From the NCBI GenBank assembly GCA_004431415.1, contig QPMI01000036.1:134001-198000 (forward strand): a stretch of 64,000 nucleotides of DNA, read 5' to 3'. Below the pieces are notes generated by a model that saw only the letters and a list, made by a program, of their open reading frames with translations, did no database searches and had not been told where the DNA came from. Positions 23,330 to 39,761 of this stretch are shown one piece after another. The stretch comes from Cyanophora paradoxa. Its lineage: Eukaryota; Glaucocystophyceae; Cyanophorales; Cyanophoraceae. The position numbers were made by a program, and so were the translations under genes. Position 1 is the stretch's first letter. Every line of letters begins with the position of its first letter.

Positions 23330-23679
23330 ATGTTCGGCGCCTTCAGGGGAACGGCGGCAGCACTCAGCGGGCTTGTGAACAAGGGCGCCCGCGCGTTCAA
23401 GCCCACGCGCAAGCGGAACGTCCAAAAACGAATGGCACAGGCCCAGGCCGTCGAGATCTTTGTGCGCGGGGTTTGGCCGCGCGGTTCCAGCGCGTGGCGG
23501 CGGAGCGTCATGCTGATTGGCTTTGCAGGTGAAGAACGCGGAGCGCCTTCTCGAGGAGGATCGGCAGCTTGTCCGGCAAATGGAATCGGCGCTGCAGAAG
23601 GTGCGCCAATGCCCCGCGACAAATGCACACATAACGAACACGAGCGCAGGCTGATCAGGCCTCTTCGAAGACGGGGTAA
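23330..23679 (+). CDS. Small coiled-coil protein, 77 residues
   Basis: I do not recognise this family. Three exons with GTGCGC donors join in frame: 23330-23461, 23529-23600 and 23650-23679. The protein begins MFGAFRGTAAALSGLVNK, has a basic stretch (KPTRKRNVQKRMAQAQ), then a charged helix (KNAERLLEEDRQLVRQ) and a short polar tail ending SSKTG. The length and charge pattern suggest an amphipathic helix or coiled coil. The frame is open upstream to an in-frame ATG at 23198, which would add 44 residues; I prefer 23330 because the extension is Pro/Arg-rich and overlaps the divergent QPRT start. The three clean phase-matched introns argue that the gene is real. Confidence 0.6.
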
Positions 23680-24058
23680 AGCGCTGGAGTAGCCGACGTC
23701 GAACACTCATATCTCTTTCCGTGGCGGACATCGGAAGCGCGCTGCTGGGCCTCTGAATCGCACCGGCTCCTGAGCAGTAGCGCGCTGCTAGGCTCCTGAG
23801 CTCCTTGCCGTCCCCCATTGCACGCGTGTGATGTTGATTGATGCAACTTCATAGTTTAATACACTCAACATACTGGAGGTTGCAATTGCTTCGAATTCGG
23901 CCGTGGCCTTATGGGGGGCATTGGCCATGGGCGCCTGCAGCAGCCGAGCGCCCCGATGCTGAATCAAAGTAGGCTCCCTGCATGCGTGGTTCTGGTTCGT
24001 TAAGAATACATCTACTAGGCTGCGCAACGGCGCAGCGTCTTCGCTGGAAGAGCTATAG
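23680..24058. other. Convergent intergenic region
   Basis: This spacer lies between the small coiled-coil gene (plus) and the EF-G gene (minus) and has mixed composition. No supported gene was found. Confidence 0.4.
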
Positions 24059-27655
<3,597 letters not shown>

Positions 27656-27981
27656 GATCCGACCGTCGGACTTGCCGGTGAACTGGCTGTACCCCAATCC
27701 GATCGGCTCCAAGCCGACTCGGTGAGCGGCTCCAAGCCCAACCCAGGCCCTGCGAAATCCCTTGAGCGCCATCACGCCTACGATCTCATGATCATTGATC
27801 AATACACACAACTATACAGGGCGAGGGGCATGCAACCGCCTCAGCCATATCGCATACAAAAGAGGGATGCGCGATCCCGTGTTTACAAAAAGAATGCTGC
27901 TTCAAAGTTGAAAAAGAGTGGCCGCGGCGATGGAACGCGCGCTGCCTGCCTGTCTACGGCGAAACGAATCGGACCACGAGC
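27656..27981. other. Spacer between EF-G 5' end and coiled-coil gene 3' end
   Basis: It contains the presumed EF-G promoter (a GAAATCCC and CTATACAG-containing, less GC-rich stretch around 27755-27905) and the 3' flank of the giant coiled-coil gene. No gene is supported. Confidence 0.4.
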
Positions 27982-30900
27982 TCAGGGGCTCGCGGGCTCG
28001 GGCTGGGGCTCGGGCTCGGGCTCCTCCGCGAGGGGCCCCCCTGCGGGGGTTGCCTCGCCGGAGAAGGAGAGGGCGGCGCCGAGGCCGAGGGAGGAGGCGA
28101 GCACGTCGAGGCGGTTCAGCTCCTCGTCCACGCCGCCGCTCGCCACGCCGGCCGGCCCCGGCACCAGCGCCTCCAGCTCCGCCACGCCCGCCCCGAGCGC
28201 CGCCGTCGCCGACGCGAGCTCCTCCCGCAGCGCCTCCGCCGTCGCCCGCTCCGCCGCCGCGCTCGCCTCCCCCGAGGCCGCCGGCCGCGGCGGGGCGGGG
28301 CGGGAGGGGCGGGAGGGGCCGTGGGGCGAGGCGGGCGGGTCGGCGGCGGCGAGGCGCTGGTTGAGGTCGAGGATCTCGCGGTTGTACATCTCGCGGAACT
28401 GCGCCGCCTCGGCCACCGCGCGCGCCCGGCCCTCCCGCGCCTCGAGCAGCTGCGCCATCAGCTCCTTCCGCGTCGCCTCCAGCGCCGCCGCCGCCGTCGA
28501 GAGCTCCGTCGGCCCCGCCGCCCCCTCCCCCTGCAGCCGCCGCAGCCGCTCCTCCAGCGTCTGCACCTGCGCGGCGCGGAAGGCGCCTCAGCGCGGAGCG
28601 TGCGGGGCGGGGCGGGGCGGGGCGTGTGCGGGCTCGCCTGGGCGGCGTGGTGGGCGCGGAGCTCGGCCATCTGGGCGCGCAGGCCCTCCAGGCTCGCCCC
28701 GGAGGCCCGCAGCTGCTCCTCCGCGTTCTGCGCCTGCCGCCGCGCCGCGTCGCGCTCGCCCCGCGCCTTCACCACCGCCTCCGTCGCCCGCTGCACCTGC
28801 TCGCCGGCGGCTCGGCGCGGGGGCGCGAGGGGCGGGGCGGGGCGGGGCGGGGCGGGCCTCGGCGGTGAGGAGCTCGTGGGAGGAGGTGACCTGCGCCTCG
28901 GCCGCCTCCTTCTCCTCCTGCACGGCCCGCAGCTGCGCCGCCAGCCGCTCCTTCTCCGCCCGCAGCGCCTCCCGCTCCGTCGCCGCCTGCGCCCCCGCCC
29001 CCGCCCGCTCGGCCGGCCGCCCGGCGCGGGCGGGGCGGGGCGGGCGGGCGGGGCACCTGGGCGAGGGAGTCGGCGAGGCGGCGGGCCTCGGCCTCGAGCG
29101 GGGCGCGCTCGGCCGAGGCGCGCATCTCGTGGTCGCCCCGCGCCCGCCGCTCGGACTCGAGCTGGGCCACGGCGGCGGCGGCGGCGTTGCGGGCGAGCGC
29201 GAGCTTGCCCTCGAGCTCCTGGACGGCCCCCGTGAGGACCTCCCGCGCCATCCGCCACTGCGCCGCCTCGCTCTCCCGCTCCGCCACCGCCGCGATCAGC
29301 TGCTGCTGCGTCTCCGCCAGCGCCGACCGCGCCGCCGCCGCCGCCTTCTCCGCCTCGTCGGCGGCGGCGCGGGCGGCGTCGAGGTCGGCGAGGGCGTTGG
29401 CGAAGTCCTGCGCCACGTTCCCCGTCGAGGGCCGCCCCGTCGAGGCCGTCCCCGGCACCGGCAGCGCGGCGAGCTGCTGCCGCAGCGCCTCGATGTCCTC
29501 CAGCGAGCGCGCGATCTCCGCCTGCTTCTCCGCCCGCGCCTTTTCGAGCTCCTCCTTCAGCCGCGCGATGTCCTCCGTCAGCACCTCCCGCACCGCGTTC
29601 CCTGCCGCCCCGTCGGCCCCGACCCCGCACCGCACCCGCCCGGCCCCGCAGGCCCCCGGGGCGCGCACCGTGGACCTGGGCCTCCTCGAGCTTCTCGCGC
29701 GCCTCCCGCTCCTTCGCCTCGAGCTCCGCCACCCGCCGCCCCGACTCCTCCTCCCGCGCCGCCCGCTCCGCAGCCGCCTCCTCCCGCGCCCGCCGCAGCC
29801 GCCTCCTCCCGCGCCCGCCGCAGCGCCTCCTCCGCGCGCGCCGCCCGCTCCTCGGCGTCGGCGCGCAGCTGCTCGGCGGCCCGCACGGCCCCAGAGGCGT
29901 GCTGCGACTCGTCGAGCGCGGCGCGCAGCTGCAGCTGGAGGCCCTCCGTGCGGAGCAGCTCCTCGCGCAGCTGCGCGGCGAGCTCGTCGCCGCGGCGCTT
30001 CTCCGCGCCGGCCTGCACGCCGACGACGTCGGCCTGCACCCGCGCCGCGCGCCCGTCGCCGCGCGCCGCCTCGAGCTCCTCCCGCGCCGCCGCCTCGCGC
30101 AGGGCCGCCTCCGCCGCGCGCTCCTCGGCGCGCCCGAGGGCCTCGGCGCCGCGGGCGCGCTCCTCGTCGAGGGCGCGCTGCGAGGCGGCGAGCAGCTGCT
30201 CGCGCTCGGCGCGCCCGGCGGCGGCGGCCTCGTCGCGCTCGCGCTCGAGGCGGCCGGCGACCTCGCGCAGGGCGGCCGCCTCGCGGGCGGCGGCGTCGCG
30301 CTGGGCGGCGCCGTGGGCGAGGGCGGCGTCGAGGGCGGCGGCGGCGGCCTCGCGCTCCTTGCGGGCCTCGAGGAGCCGCGCGTCCATCTCGTGCAGCTGC
30401 TGCAGCAGCGCCAGCTGCTGCGCCCGGGCCTCCCGCGCGCCCGGTCCGCCTCCTCCAGCGCCCGCGACGCCCGCTCCCGCGCCCGGTCCCGCTCCTCCGC
30501 CAGCCCCTGCGCCTGCGCCTCCAGCTCCCGCGCCCTGCCCCGCCTCAGCCCCGCCCCGCCCCGCCGCGCAGCGCGAGGCGACCGCGCGCACCGGATGGCG
30601 GCGGCGGAGGCCTCCGCGGCGCGGGCCTGCTGCTCGGCGCGCAGCTCGCCTCGAGGCTGGCGGCGGTCTGCCGCAGGCCCTCCGCCCGCTCCTCCAGCCC
30701 CCGCACGATCTCCGCCGCCGCCCCCTTCTCTTCTACCAGCTGCGCCCGCCGGCGTAAGCGCCGGCGGCGGTCCGGTGCGGGCCGGGCAGGGCGGGGCCAA
30801 CGCACGAGGGCGACCTGGGCCTCAAGGGCGGCGGCACGGGCGCGCTCGGCGGCGGCGGCCTCGGCGGCCTCGGCGACGCGCGCGGTGGCCTCGGCGGCGG

Positions 30901-33514
30901 CCTCGACGGCGGCCTGCACCTCGGCCTGCGCCTCCGCCACGCGCTCCTTGGCGGCCAGCAGCTCGCCCTCCACCCGCTCCGCCTCCTTCCGCTCCCGCCG
31001 CGCCGCCGCCTGCGCGGCGGCGGCCTCCCGCTGGAGCTCGGCGACGCGGGCGCGCTCGGCGGCGGCCGACTGCTGCTCGATGGCGAGGGCGTTCTCGAGG
31101 GCCTCGGCCTTGGAGGCCGACTCGGCGGCGGCGACCTCCGCCGAGCGGACCTGCGCCCGCAGCGACTCCGCCTCGAGCGAGAGCCGCGCCGCCGCCTCCA
31201 CCGAGTCCCGCCCCTGGGCGGCGGCGGCCTCGGCGGCGGCGAGCTGTTCGCGGAGGGCGGCCTCCTGGGCGGCGGCGGCGGCCTGCGCGGCCTCGACCTC
31301 GGCGGCGAGGGCCGCGTTGCGCCGCCCCGCCTCGTCCAGCATCCCCGCGCCTCCCCAGCGACGCCTCCGCCGCCGCACGCTCTCCCGCGCCGCCTTCAGC
31401 TCCCCTCCGCCGTCGCGGCGCGGCGCTCGGCGGCGATGAGCTGCTCGTGGGCGCGGGCCGCCTCGGCGCGGGCGGCGTCGGCGGTGGCGCGGGCCTCCCC
31501 GAGGAGGGCGCCCTGGGTGCCCTGGGCGTCGCCCCAGGCGTCCGTCACGCGGTTGAGGGCCGCCGTGACGTTCTCCACCTGGGCCGTCAGCTCCGCCACG
31601 TGCGCCTCCGCCCCCTCCAGCTTGTTCTCCAGCGACGCCGCCCGCGCGCTCTCCGCCTTGAGCGCCGCGTCGAGCCGCTTCCTCTCCTCCGCCAGGCTGT
31701 CCCGCTCCTGCTGCAGCTGCCGCCGCTCCTCCTGCGCCGCCCAACCGTCGGCGCGGGGGCGGGGGAGAGGGGGCGCGGGGGCGGGGGGCGGGGACCTGGA
31801 CGAGGGTGAGCTGGCCGCGCAGCTCGCCCTCGGCGATGGCGTGCTGCGCCGCCGCGTCCCCGTGGCTCTCCTCCACCGACCGCAGCGTCGCCGCCAGCGA
31901 CTCGGCCCGCGCGTGCTCCTGCTGCGCCTCCTCGCGCGCCGCCCGCAGCGCCGACTCGAGGCCCTGCTCCTGCACGGCCCGCAGCTCGAGCTGCAGCCGC
32001 TCCGCCTCGGCCTGCAGGCCGCTGCGCTCCGCGGCGAGGCGGCGGCGCTCCTCCTGCACGGCCGCGAGCTGGGCCCGGAGCTCGCCCTCGGCGGCGCCCC
32101 AGCGCTGCTTGCTCTCCTTGTAGCCGGCCTCGAGCGAGGCGATCGTCCCCGCGAGGCTCTCGTTGCGGCAGTTCGCCTCCACGAGCTGCTCCCGCGTCGA
32201 CTGGAGGAGGTACTCGAGGCCCTTCTCGTGCTCCGCCTTGAGCTCGTCCTCCAGGCCCCGCACGCGCTCCCGCAGCGCTGCCGCCTCGCGCTCGCGCGCC
32301 TCGGCCGCCTCGCGCAGCGCCGCCTCGGCCTGGGCGAAGCCGCCGGCCTTGAGCAGCGAGCGCGCCTCCTCCACGCGCTGGTCCGCCGCCCGCGCCCGCT
32401 CCTCAAGCTCCGCCCCGCGCCGCTCCGCCTCCTCCGCCCGCTTCCGCTCCGCCTCCCGCTCCCCGCGCGCAGCTTCTGCCTCGGCGCGCGCCGCCTCCGC
32501 CTCGGCACGGGCGGCCTGCGTCTCCCCGCGGGCCGCCTCGGCCTCGCCGCGCGCCGCCTCGGCCTCGGCGCGGGCGGCGGCGGCGGCGTCGGCGCGGGCG
32601 GCGAGCTCGGCGTCGCGGGCGGCGGCCTCGTCGGCGCGGGCGGCGAGGTCGGCGTCGCGCTCGGCGAGGGCGTCGGTGAGGGCGGCGAGCTGCTGCCCGA
32701 GCTCCTCGGCGAGGCGCCCGTGGCCCTCCGTCTCCCCGCGCAGCCGCTCCAGCACCGCCTCCCCCCGCGCCGCCTCCTCCCGCACCCGCCCCGCCTCCGC
32801 CCGCTCCCGCTCCACCTCGCCCCGCGCCGCCTCCAGCGCCGCCCCCGCCGCCTCGGCGCGCTCGCGCTCGGCGGCGGCGGCGGCCTCGGCGGCCTCGGCG
32901 CGCTCGGCAAGGTGCTGCGCCTCGACGCCCGTCACGAGCTCCGCGAGCGCCCCGTGCAGCGACTGCTTCCGCCGCGCAGCGTCCACCTCCCGCGCGCCGC
33001 CTCCAGCTCCCCGCGGCACGCCTCCAGCTCCGCCCCCGCCGCCGCCAGCTCCCGCTCCAGCGCCGCGGCGCGGGCCTGCAGCGCCTCGACCTCCTCGGGC
33101 GTCGCGGCCGGGGCCGGGGCCGGGGCCGGGGCCGGGGCCGGGGCCTCGGCGGCCATTGCCGCCTCGAGGCGCGCCTGCAGCGCCGCCACCTCGCGCTCCA
33201 GCGCCGCCGCCCGCTCCCGCTCCGCCCCGGCCTCGGCGGCGGCCTCGGCGGCGGCCTCGGCGGCGGCGTCGGGGGCGTGGGAGGCGGCGGCGGCCTCGCG
33301 GCGCTCGAGGGCGGCGAGCTGCTGGCGGAGGTGGGCGGCCTCCGCGAGGGCGGCCCGCAGCTGCTCCTCGAGCGCCGCGTCCGGCGTCCCCGCGCCGCCT
33401 CCACCGCCCGCCGCACCTCCTCCTCCGCCGCCGACGCCGCCCGCGAGGCCGCCCGCAGCGCCCCAACGGCCCCCGCCGCCTCGTCCACCGAGGGCGTCGC
33501 CGAGGCGGAGGCGC

Positions 33515-33545
<31 letters not shown>

Positions 33546-36500
33546 GCGGGCGTCGACGAGCTCGGCGGCGAGGGCCTCCATGCGGGCCATCAGCGCCCGC
33601 AGGCCCGCCTTGAGGCGCCGGTTCTCCTCGAGGACCTCCCCGAGGCGCGCCCCCGCCACCTCCGTCTCCGCCGCCGCCACCGCCGTCGCGATCGCCGCCT
33701 GCAGCTCCCCGTGCACCGACTGCTCCAGCACCGCCGACGGCGTCCCCGTCGCCCGCTCCAGCTCCGCACGCAGCCGCTCCGCCGCCGCCTCCGCGTCCGC
33801 CGCCGCCGCGCGCGCCGCGGCGAGCTCCGCCTGCAGCGCCGTGACCTCGCGCTCCAGCGCCCCCGCGCGCGCCCTCAGCGCCCCCGCCTCCTCCGCCCAC
33901 GCCCCGGGCGCCTCGGCCGGCGGGGCCGGGGCCGGGGCCACGGCAGGCGGCTCGGGGTCGTCGGCGGCGCGGGCGGCCTCGATCTGCGCCCGCAGCGCGG
34001 CGATCTCCCGCTCGAGCACAGCCGCCCGCTCCCGCGCGGCCTCCTCCTCCGCCCCCGCACCCTCGCCTGCCGCCGCCGCCGCCGCCTCGGGCGGGGGCGC
34101 TGACTGCAGGCCGGCCTCCTCCTCCGGGGCCTCCATGGCGGGCGGCTCGGGGGCCGGGGCCTCGGCGGGGGCGGCGGCCTTGAGCGCCGCGTGGGCCTCC
34201 GCGAGCATCCCCTTCAGCGCCCCGTTCTCCTCGCGCAGCGCCGCCACCTCCGCCTCCAGCGCCGCCTGGCGCCCCTCGGGGGCCCCTCCGGCCCCCCGCG
34301 CCGGCCGGCCGGGCGGCGAGCTCCTGCTGGGCGGCCGCGAGCTCGGCGCGCGCGGCCGCGAGCTCGGCCTCGAGCGCGCCGGCGCGCGCTGCGTGCTCGT
34401 GGAGGGCGGGGGCCTCGTGCGCGGCGGTCTCCTGCGTGGCGGGGCGGGAGAGTTGGCTCTTGAGGGCGACGTTCTCCTGCTGGAGGTACTCGGCGAGGTC
34501 CTTCAGCGACGCCACGTCCTCCGCCGCCCGCTGCGCCGCCGCCCGCGCCGCCTCCGCCGCCTCCCGCGCCGCCGCCAGCGCCTTCGCCTCCTCCGCCGCC
34601 GCCCGCACCGCCTCGAGCTCCGACTTGAGGCGCGCCATGTTCTCCCGCAGCACGGCGGCCTGCTCCTCGTCAACCGGCGGCGCCGGATGCGAGGCCGCCG
34701 GCTGCGAGACCGCCGCCGCGCGCGCCGCCTCAAGGTCCGCCCGCAGGAGCGTCACCTCGATTTCCAGAGCGCTCGCCCGCACTTTGTGCGCCGCCGCCGA
34801 CGAGCCCGCCTCCGACCCCGCATCAGCCTCATCCCCATGCGCACCCTTCCCGCCGTCCGCTTCCGCCCTTGCGGCCTCGAGCTCCGATTTCGCGGCCTCC
34901 AGCTCCGCCTTGAGCGACTCGACCTCCTTCTCGAGCGCGGCCGCGCGCTCCTTGGCGGCCGTTGCGTCCTCAGACGCCTCCGCCGCCACCGCCGCGGGCT
35001 CTGCAGGCGCCGCCTCGGCCGGCGCAGCCGATTTCGCGGCCTCGAGCTCCGATTTCGCGGCCTCGAGCTCCGATTTCGCGGCCTCCAGCTCCGCCTTGAG
35101 CGACTCGACCTCCTTCTCGAGGGCGGCCGCGCGCTCCTTGGCGGCCGTTGCGTCCTCAGACGCCTCCGCCGCCGCCGCCGCGGGCTCTGCAGGCGCCGCC
35201 TCGGCCGGCGCAGCCGATTTCGCGGCCTCGAGCTCCGATTTCGCGGCCTCGAGCTCCGATTTCGCGGCCTCCAGCTCCGCCTTGAGCGACTCGACCTCCT
35301 TCTCGAGGGCGGCCGCGCGCTCCTTGGCGGCCTTTGCGTCCTCAGACGCCTCCGCCGCCGCCGCCGCGGGCTCTGCAGGCGCCGCCTCGGCCGGCGCAGC
35401 CGATTTTGCGGCCTCGAGCTCCGATTTCGCGGCCTCGAGCTCCGATTTCGCGGCCTCCAGCTCCGCCTTGAGCGACTCGACCTCCTTCTCGAGGGCGGCC
35501 GCGCGCTCCTTGGCGGCCGTTGCGTCCTCAGACGCCTCCGCCGCCGCCGCCGCGGGCTCTGCAGGCGCCGCCTCGGCCGGCGCAGCCGATTTCGCGGCCT
35601 CGAGCTCCGATTTCGCGGCCTCCAGCTCCGCCTTGAGCGACTCGACCTCCTTCTCGAGGGCGGCCGCGCGCTCCTTGGCGGCCGTTGCGTCCTCAGACGC
35701 CTCCGCCGCCGCCGCCGCGGGCTCTGCAGGCGCCGCCTCGGCCGGCGCAGCCGATTTCGCGGCCTCGAGCTCCGATTTCGCGGCCTCCAGCTCCGCCTTG
35801 AGCGACTCGACCTCCTTCTCGAGGGCGGCCGCGCGCTCCTTGGCGGCCGTTGCGTCCTCAGACGCCTCCGCCGCCGCCGCCGCGGGCTCTGCAGGCGCCG
35901 CCTCGGCCGGCGCAGCCGATTTTGCGGCCTCGAGCTCCGATTTCGCGGCCTCGAGCTCCGATTTCGCGGCCTCCAGCTCCGCCTTGAGCGACTCGACCTC
36001 CTTCTCGAGGGCGGCCGCGCGCTCCTTGGCGGCCGTTGCGTCCTCAGACGCCTCCGCCGCCGCCGCCGCGGGCTCTGCAGGCGCCGCCTCGGCCGGCGCA
36101 GCCGATTTTGCGGCCTCGAGCTCCGATTTCGCGGCATCCAGCTCCGATTTCGCGGCCTCCAGCTCCGCCTTGAGCGACTCGACCTCCTTCTCGAGGGCGG
36201 CCGCGCGCTCCTTGGCGGCCGTTGCGTCCTCAGACGCCTCCGCCGCCGCCGCCGCGGGCTCTGCAGGCGCCGCCTCGGCCGGCGCAGCCGATTTTGCGGC
36301 CTCGAGCTCCGATTTCGCGGCCTCGAGCTCCGATTTCGCGGCCTCCAGCTCCGCCTTGAGCGACTCGACCTCCTTCTCGACCTCCTTCTCGAGGGCGGCC
36401 GCGCGCTCCTTGGCGGCCGTTGCGTCCTCCGACGCCTCCGCCGCCGCCGCCGCGGGCTCTGCAGGCTCCGCCTCGGCGGGGGCGTCAGGCTGGTCGGCTG

Positions 36501-39500
36501 GCTCCTCGGCGGCGGGGGCGGGGCGGGCGGCGTGCTCCTCCTCGAGGCGCTCCTCGAGGCGCTCCTTGTCGGCGGTGAGGCCCTCGACCTGCTGCTCGAG
36601 GAACTGCACCCGCTCCGCCAGCTCCCGCTTCTCCTCGTCCGCCCCCGCCTCCCCCGGCGGCGCCGACTGCAGGCCCGCCTCCGCCTCGACCGCCTCGGCG
36701 GCCGGCGCCTCCTCCTTGGGGGCGGGCGGGGAGGCGCGGGCGTCGGCGAGCTCGGCCCGGAGCGCCGCGTTCTCCGCCTCGAGGGCCGCCACCCGCTCCT
36801 TCAGCGCCGCCAGCTCCTCCGGCGCCCCCGTCCCCGCCTCGCCCGCCGCTTCCGCCTCCCCCGTGGCGGGCCCCGCCGCCCGCGCCGCCTCGAGCTCGGC
36901 CCGCACGGACGCGAGCTCCTCCTCGAGGGCCTCGGCGCGGGCGGCCCGCTCCTTGAGCGCGGCGGCCTCGGGGTCCTCGGGCGGGCGGGGGCGGCGGGGG
37001 AGGCGGCGGCGGAGCGGGCCTTGGCGCGGGCCTCGGCCTCGGCGGCGCGGGCGTCGGCGGCGTCGGCGCGGGCCTCCTGGAGGCGCTCCTCGAGCTTCTC
37101 GTTCTCCGCCTGCAGCGCCTCCACCTCCTTCTCCAGCACCTCCACCCGCTCCCGCAGCGTCGCCGCGTCCTCCTCCCCGGGCCCCTCCTCCCCCGCCCCC
37201 GCCTTCTCCTCCTCGCCCGCCGGCGCAGGCGCCGGCGCCGGCGCTGCAGTCGACACCGCCGCCTTCGCCGCCTCCAGCTCGGCCTTGGCGGCCTCCAGCT
37301 CGGCCTTCGCCGCCGCGAGCTCCTTCTCGAGGGCCTCCGCGCGCTCCGCCCGCGCCCTCAGCGCCTCTGCCGCCTCTGCCGCCGCCTCGGCTGGGGCCGC
37401 CTCGGGGGCGGCGCCCTCGTCGGCGGGCTTGGCGGCGGCGTCGGCGGCGGCCCTGGCGGCGTCGAGGTCGGCGCGGAGGGCGGCGGCCTCGGCGGCGGCG
37501 GCGGCGGCGGCGGCCTCCTTCTCGGCGCGGGCGGCGTCGGCGCGGGCGAGGGCCTCGGCGAGGCGCCGCTCGTCCTCCGCGCGCCCCGCCTGCAGCTCCG
37601 CCAGCTGCTCCCGCAGCGCCGCGAGCTCCGCCGCCGCGTCCGCCGCGAGGGCCGAGGGGGCCCGCGAGGAGGAGTCCCTCTCGCGGGTGGCGGGGCGGGA
37701 GCCCTCCTGAGACTGCGTGGGGGAGCCGCCGGGGACGGGCTGCGCGGCGAGCGCCGCCTCGAGCCGCTCCTCGAGGGCGTCGCGGTCGGCCTTGAGGGCC
37801 GCCAGCTCGCCCGCCAGCTGCTTGGCCGACGCCAGCGCCGCCCCCTGCTCCCGCACCGCCTCCGCCAGCTGGGCGCGGAGCTCGGCGGCGGCGGCCTCGG
37901 CGGCGCGGGCGCGGTCGCCGGCCTCGGTGATGGCCATCTGGAACTCGTCGGCGCGGCGCCGCTCGGCCGCCAGCTCCCCGTGCGCCTTCGACTCCGCCAC
38001 CTTCCACTCGCTCTCCATCTCCTCCGCCCGCTGCTTCGCCTCCTGCGCCCCCCGCTCGCCCCCCGCGCTCTCTCGGGGGCGGGCGGGCCGGCGTGGGCGC
38101 ACGGCGAGGGCGCGTTCGAGGGCCGCCCGGTCCGAGTGCGTGTCCCGCGCCTTCGCCTCCTCCGCGGCCGCTTTCGCCGCCCCCATCTCCTTCTCCAGCT
38201 CCCCGATCTGTCCCCGGCCGCCCGGCCCCGCTCGGCCCGCCGTGCGAGGAGGCGCGTGCCGGGGGCCGGGGCCGGGGGCCGGACCTTGGCGGCGAGGGCG
38301 CGGCGCTGGGCGGTGGCGGCCTCCTCCGCGGCGGAGCGCTCGTCGGCGGCGGCGGCGAGCTGCGCGCGGAGCTCCTTGACCTCCTTGGCGAGGACCTGCT
38401 TGTCGGCCTTGAGGCGCGAGAGGACCTTCTCCTTGTACGCCTTCGCCTCCGCGAGGTCCCGCTCGAGGCCCTCGACCCTGCCCAGCACCGCCACCTTCTC
38501 CGCCTCCATCTGCTTGATCTTCTCCGCCAGCGCCCCGCTCTCCTTCCGCAGCGCCGTCCGCTCCCCGTCGAACGCCGCCGCCTGCTCGTGCTTCTCCTGC
38601 TCCAGCACCGCCAGCTGCCGCCCCCGCGCTCGGCCCCGCCCCGCCCCGCGCCGCGCCGCCGGGCCGGGGCGGCGGCACCTGGTTCTTGAACTCCTTGGCC
38701 TGCTTGAGGACGGCGATCTTGTCTCGCTTGGCCTGCTCGATGACGGCGTGCTTGCCCTCCCGCGCGTGCGCCGCCTGCTCCTCCAGATCCTTCATCTCCG
38801 CCCGCAGCGCCGCCACCTCCACCTTGTACTGGCCCAGCTGCCCCGCCCCTCAGCCACCGCCCCGCCCTCGCCCCGCCCGGAGGGCCACACCTGCTGGCGC
38901 AGGCTCCCTAGCTCGTCGTTGGCCTGGTGCTTCTCCCGCCGCGCCTCCCCGAGGACGGCCTGCGAGCCCCCGGTCGGCCGCCGCCAGGGCCCGGCCGCGG
39001 CGCCCCCGCACCTGCAGGCTCGAGAGCTCCCGCAGGATCTGCTGCTGCGGCGCCCCGCCCTCCTCCGCAGGCGCCCCGTCCGCCGCCCCGCTCGAAGAGC
39101 CCCCTTTCACGCTTGCGACGCGCTTCCGGGGCCCCGCGGCGCCAGGCGGCGACGCCGGCTTGTGTCCTGTTGGCGGCGTGGGGATGCGGGCGGCGCCCCG
39201 CGGGTCCGGCTCATCGCCCTCTGAATGCGGCCACGCCGGCCGCGGCTGCGGCAGCGTCCCGGTCCCCGATCTATCGCCCCGCTCGCTGAGCGCCTGTGTC
39301 TGAAGGGCGTTGGTGTCTCCCGATGCCGAAGACGCCCTCGCCGTTAGCCGAGTGGTTGCTGCGCAGCGCGTGAGCGCTATGCGACGCCTCATGACACCGC
39401 CGAAGGCCAACCTTCGTAGTCGTCTGCATCGCCCGAGCGCGCCGTCGCAGCTCCGCCCTCGAGCTTGGGCAGGGAGACTGCTGTGGCTGCAGGAAGCTTC

Positions 39501-39761
39501 GGCGGGCGCGGCGGCGGCTTAGGCTTCGTCGGCTCTGGTGCAACCGGCTGCCGCCCGGGGACTGTGGGAAGCCGCGCGGGGGACTTGTCCCGCTCGGGCG
39601 CCTGCAAGCACGTGAGTCGTCATCGACATGACTATGCGGCTGTGGCCGCAGACCTCGCGGCGCTTCTTCGTGTCCGCCGGCTTCGCAGCGCCGATCAGCT
39701 GCCGGGGCGAGTGAGTCAGCGCATAGAGAACGAGCAAGTCTCGCCCGGTCGCTCGCACCAT
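27982..39761 (-). CDS. Giant Ala/Glu/Lys-rich coiled-coil protein
   Basis: I do not recognise the family. Exon 1 is probably just ATG (39761-39759), joined to LIGAAKPADTKKRRE, then to APERDKSPARLPTVPG, a Pro-rich segment (PTKPKPPPRPPKLP), and then TTRLTARASSASGD; these joins were phase-checked. From about 39010 down to 28000 the sequence is almost unbroken coiled coil, with heptads rich in Ala, Glu, Arg and Leu. Examples are EMKDLEEQAAHAREGKHAVI near 38790 and LGRVEGLERDLAEAKAYKEK near 38470. About nine near-identical 55-66 residue repeats lie at 34870-36470. The C-terminus is non-helical (EEPEPEPQPEPASP), with stop TGA at 27984-27982. The protein is well over 3,000 residues. A structural scaffold role (Golgi tether, basal body or flagellar rootlet) is possible but unproven. 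Short GC-rich introns interrupt it, so the exact length is uncertain. Confidence 0.7.
34870..36470 (-). repeat. In-frame coding tandem repeats (165/186 bp, about nine copies)
   Basis: Each unit encodes EASEDATAAKERAAALEKEV, then SLKAELEAAKS, one or two further SELEAAK heptads and a linker AAPAEAAPAEPAAAAA. Long units are about 186 bp and short ones about 165 bp; the difference is one 21-bp heptad. Copies differ by only a few substitutions (for example T to K at about 35335), so amplification is recent or kept uniform by gene conversion. Confidence 0.85.

Noticed and set aside
28321-31439. Plus-strand frames of 300-750 codons
   Set aside because: They are antisense to the C-terminal half of the coiled-coil gene and have no family features.
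33277-37795. Very long plus-strand open frames (over 1,000 codons) opposite the coiled-coil gene
   Set aside because: They are the reverse of GAG/AAG/GCC-rich coding repeats, which contain no stops on the other strand. Their translations are low-complexity Ser/Ala/Arg or Leu/Arg strings without domains or splice support.
39338-39420. TTAGCCGAGTGGTT, like the start of tRNA-Ser/Leu
   Set aside because: No T-arm or matching acceptor stem follows, and it lies within the phase-checked second intron and next exon of the coiled-coil gene.
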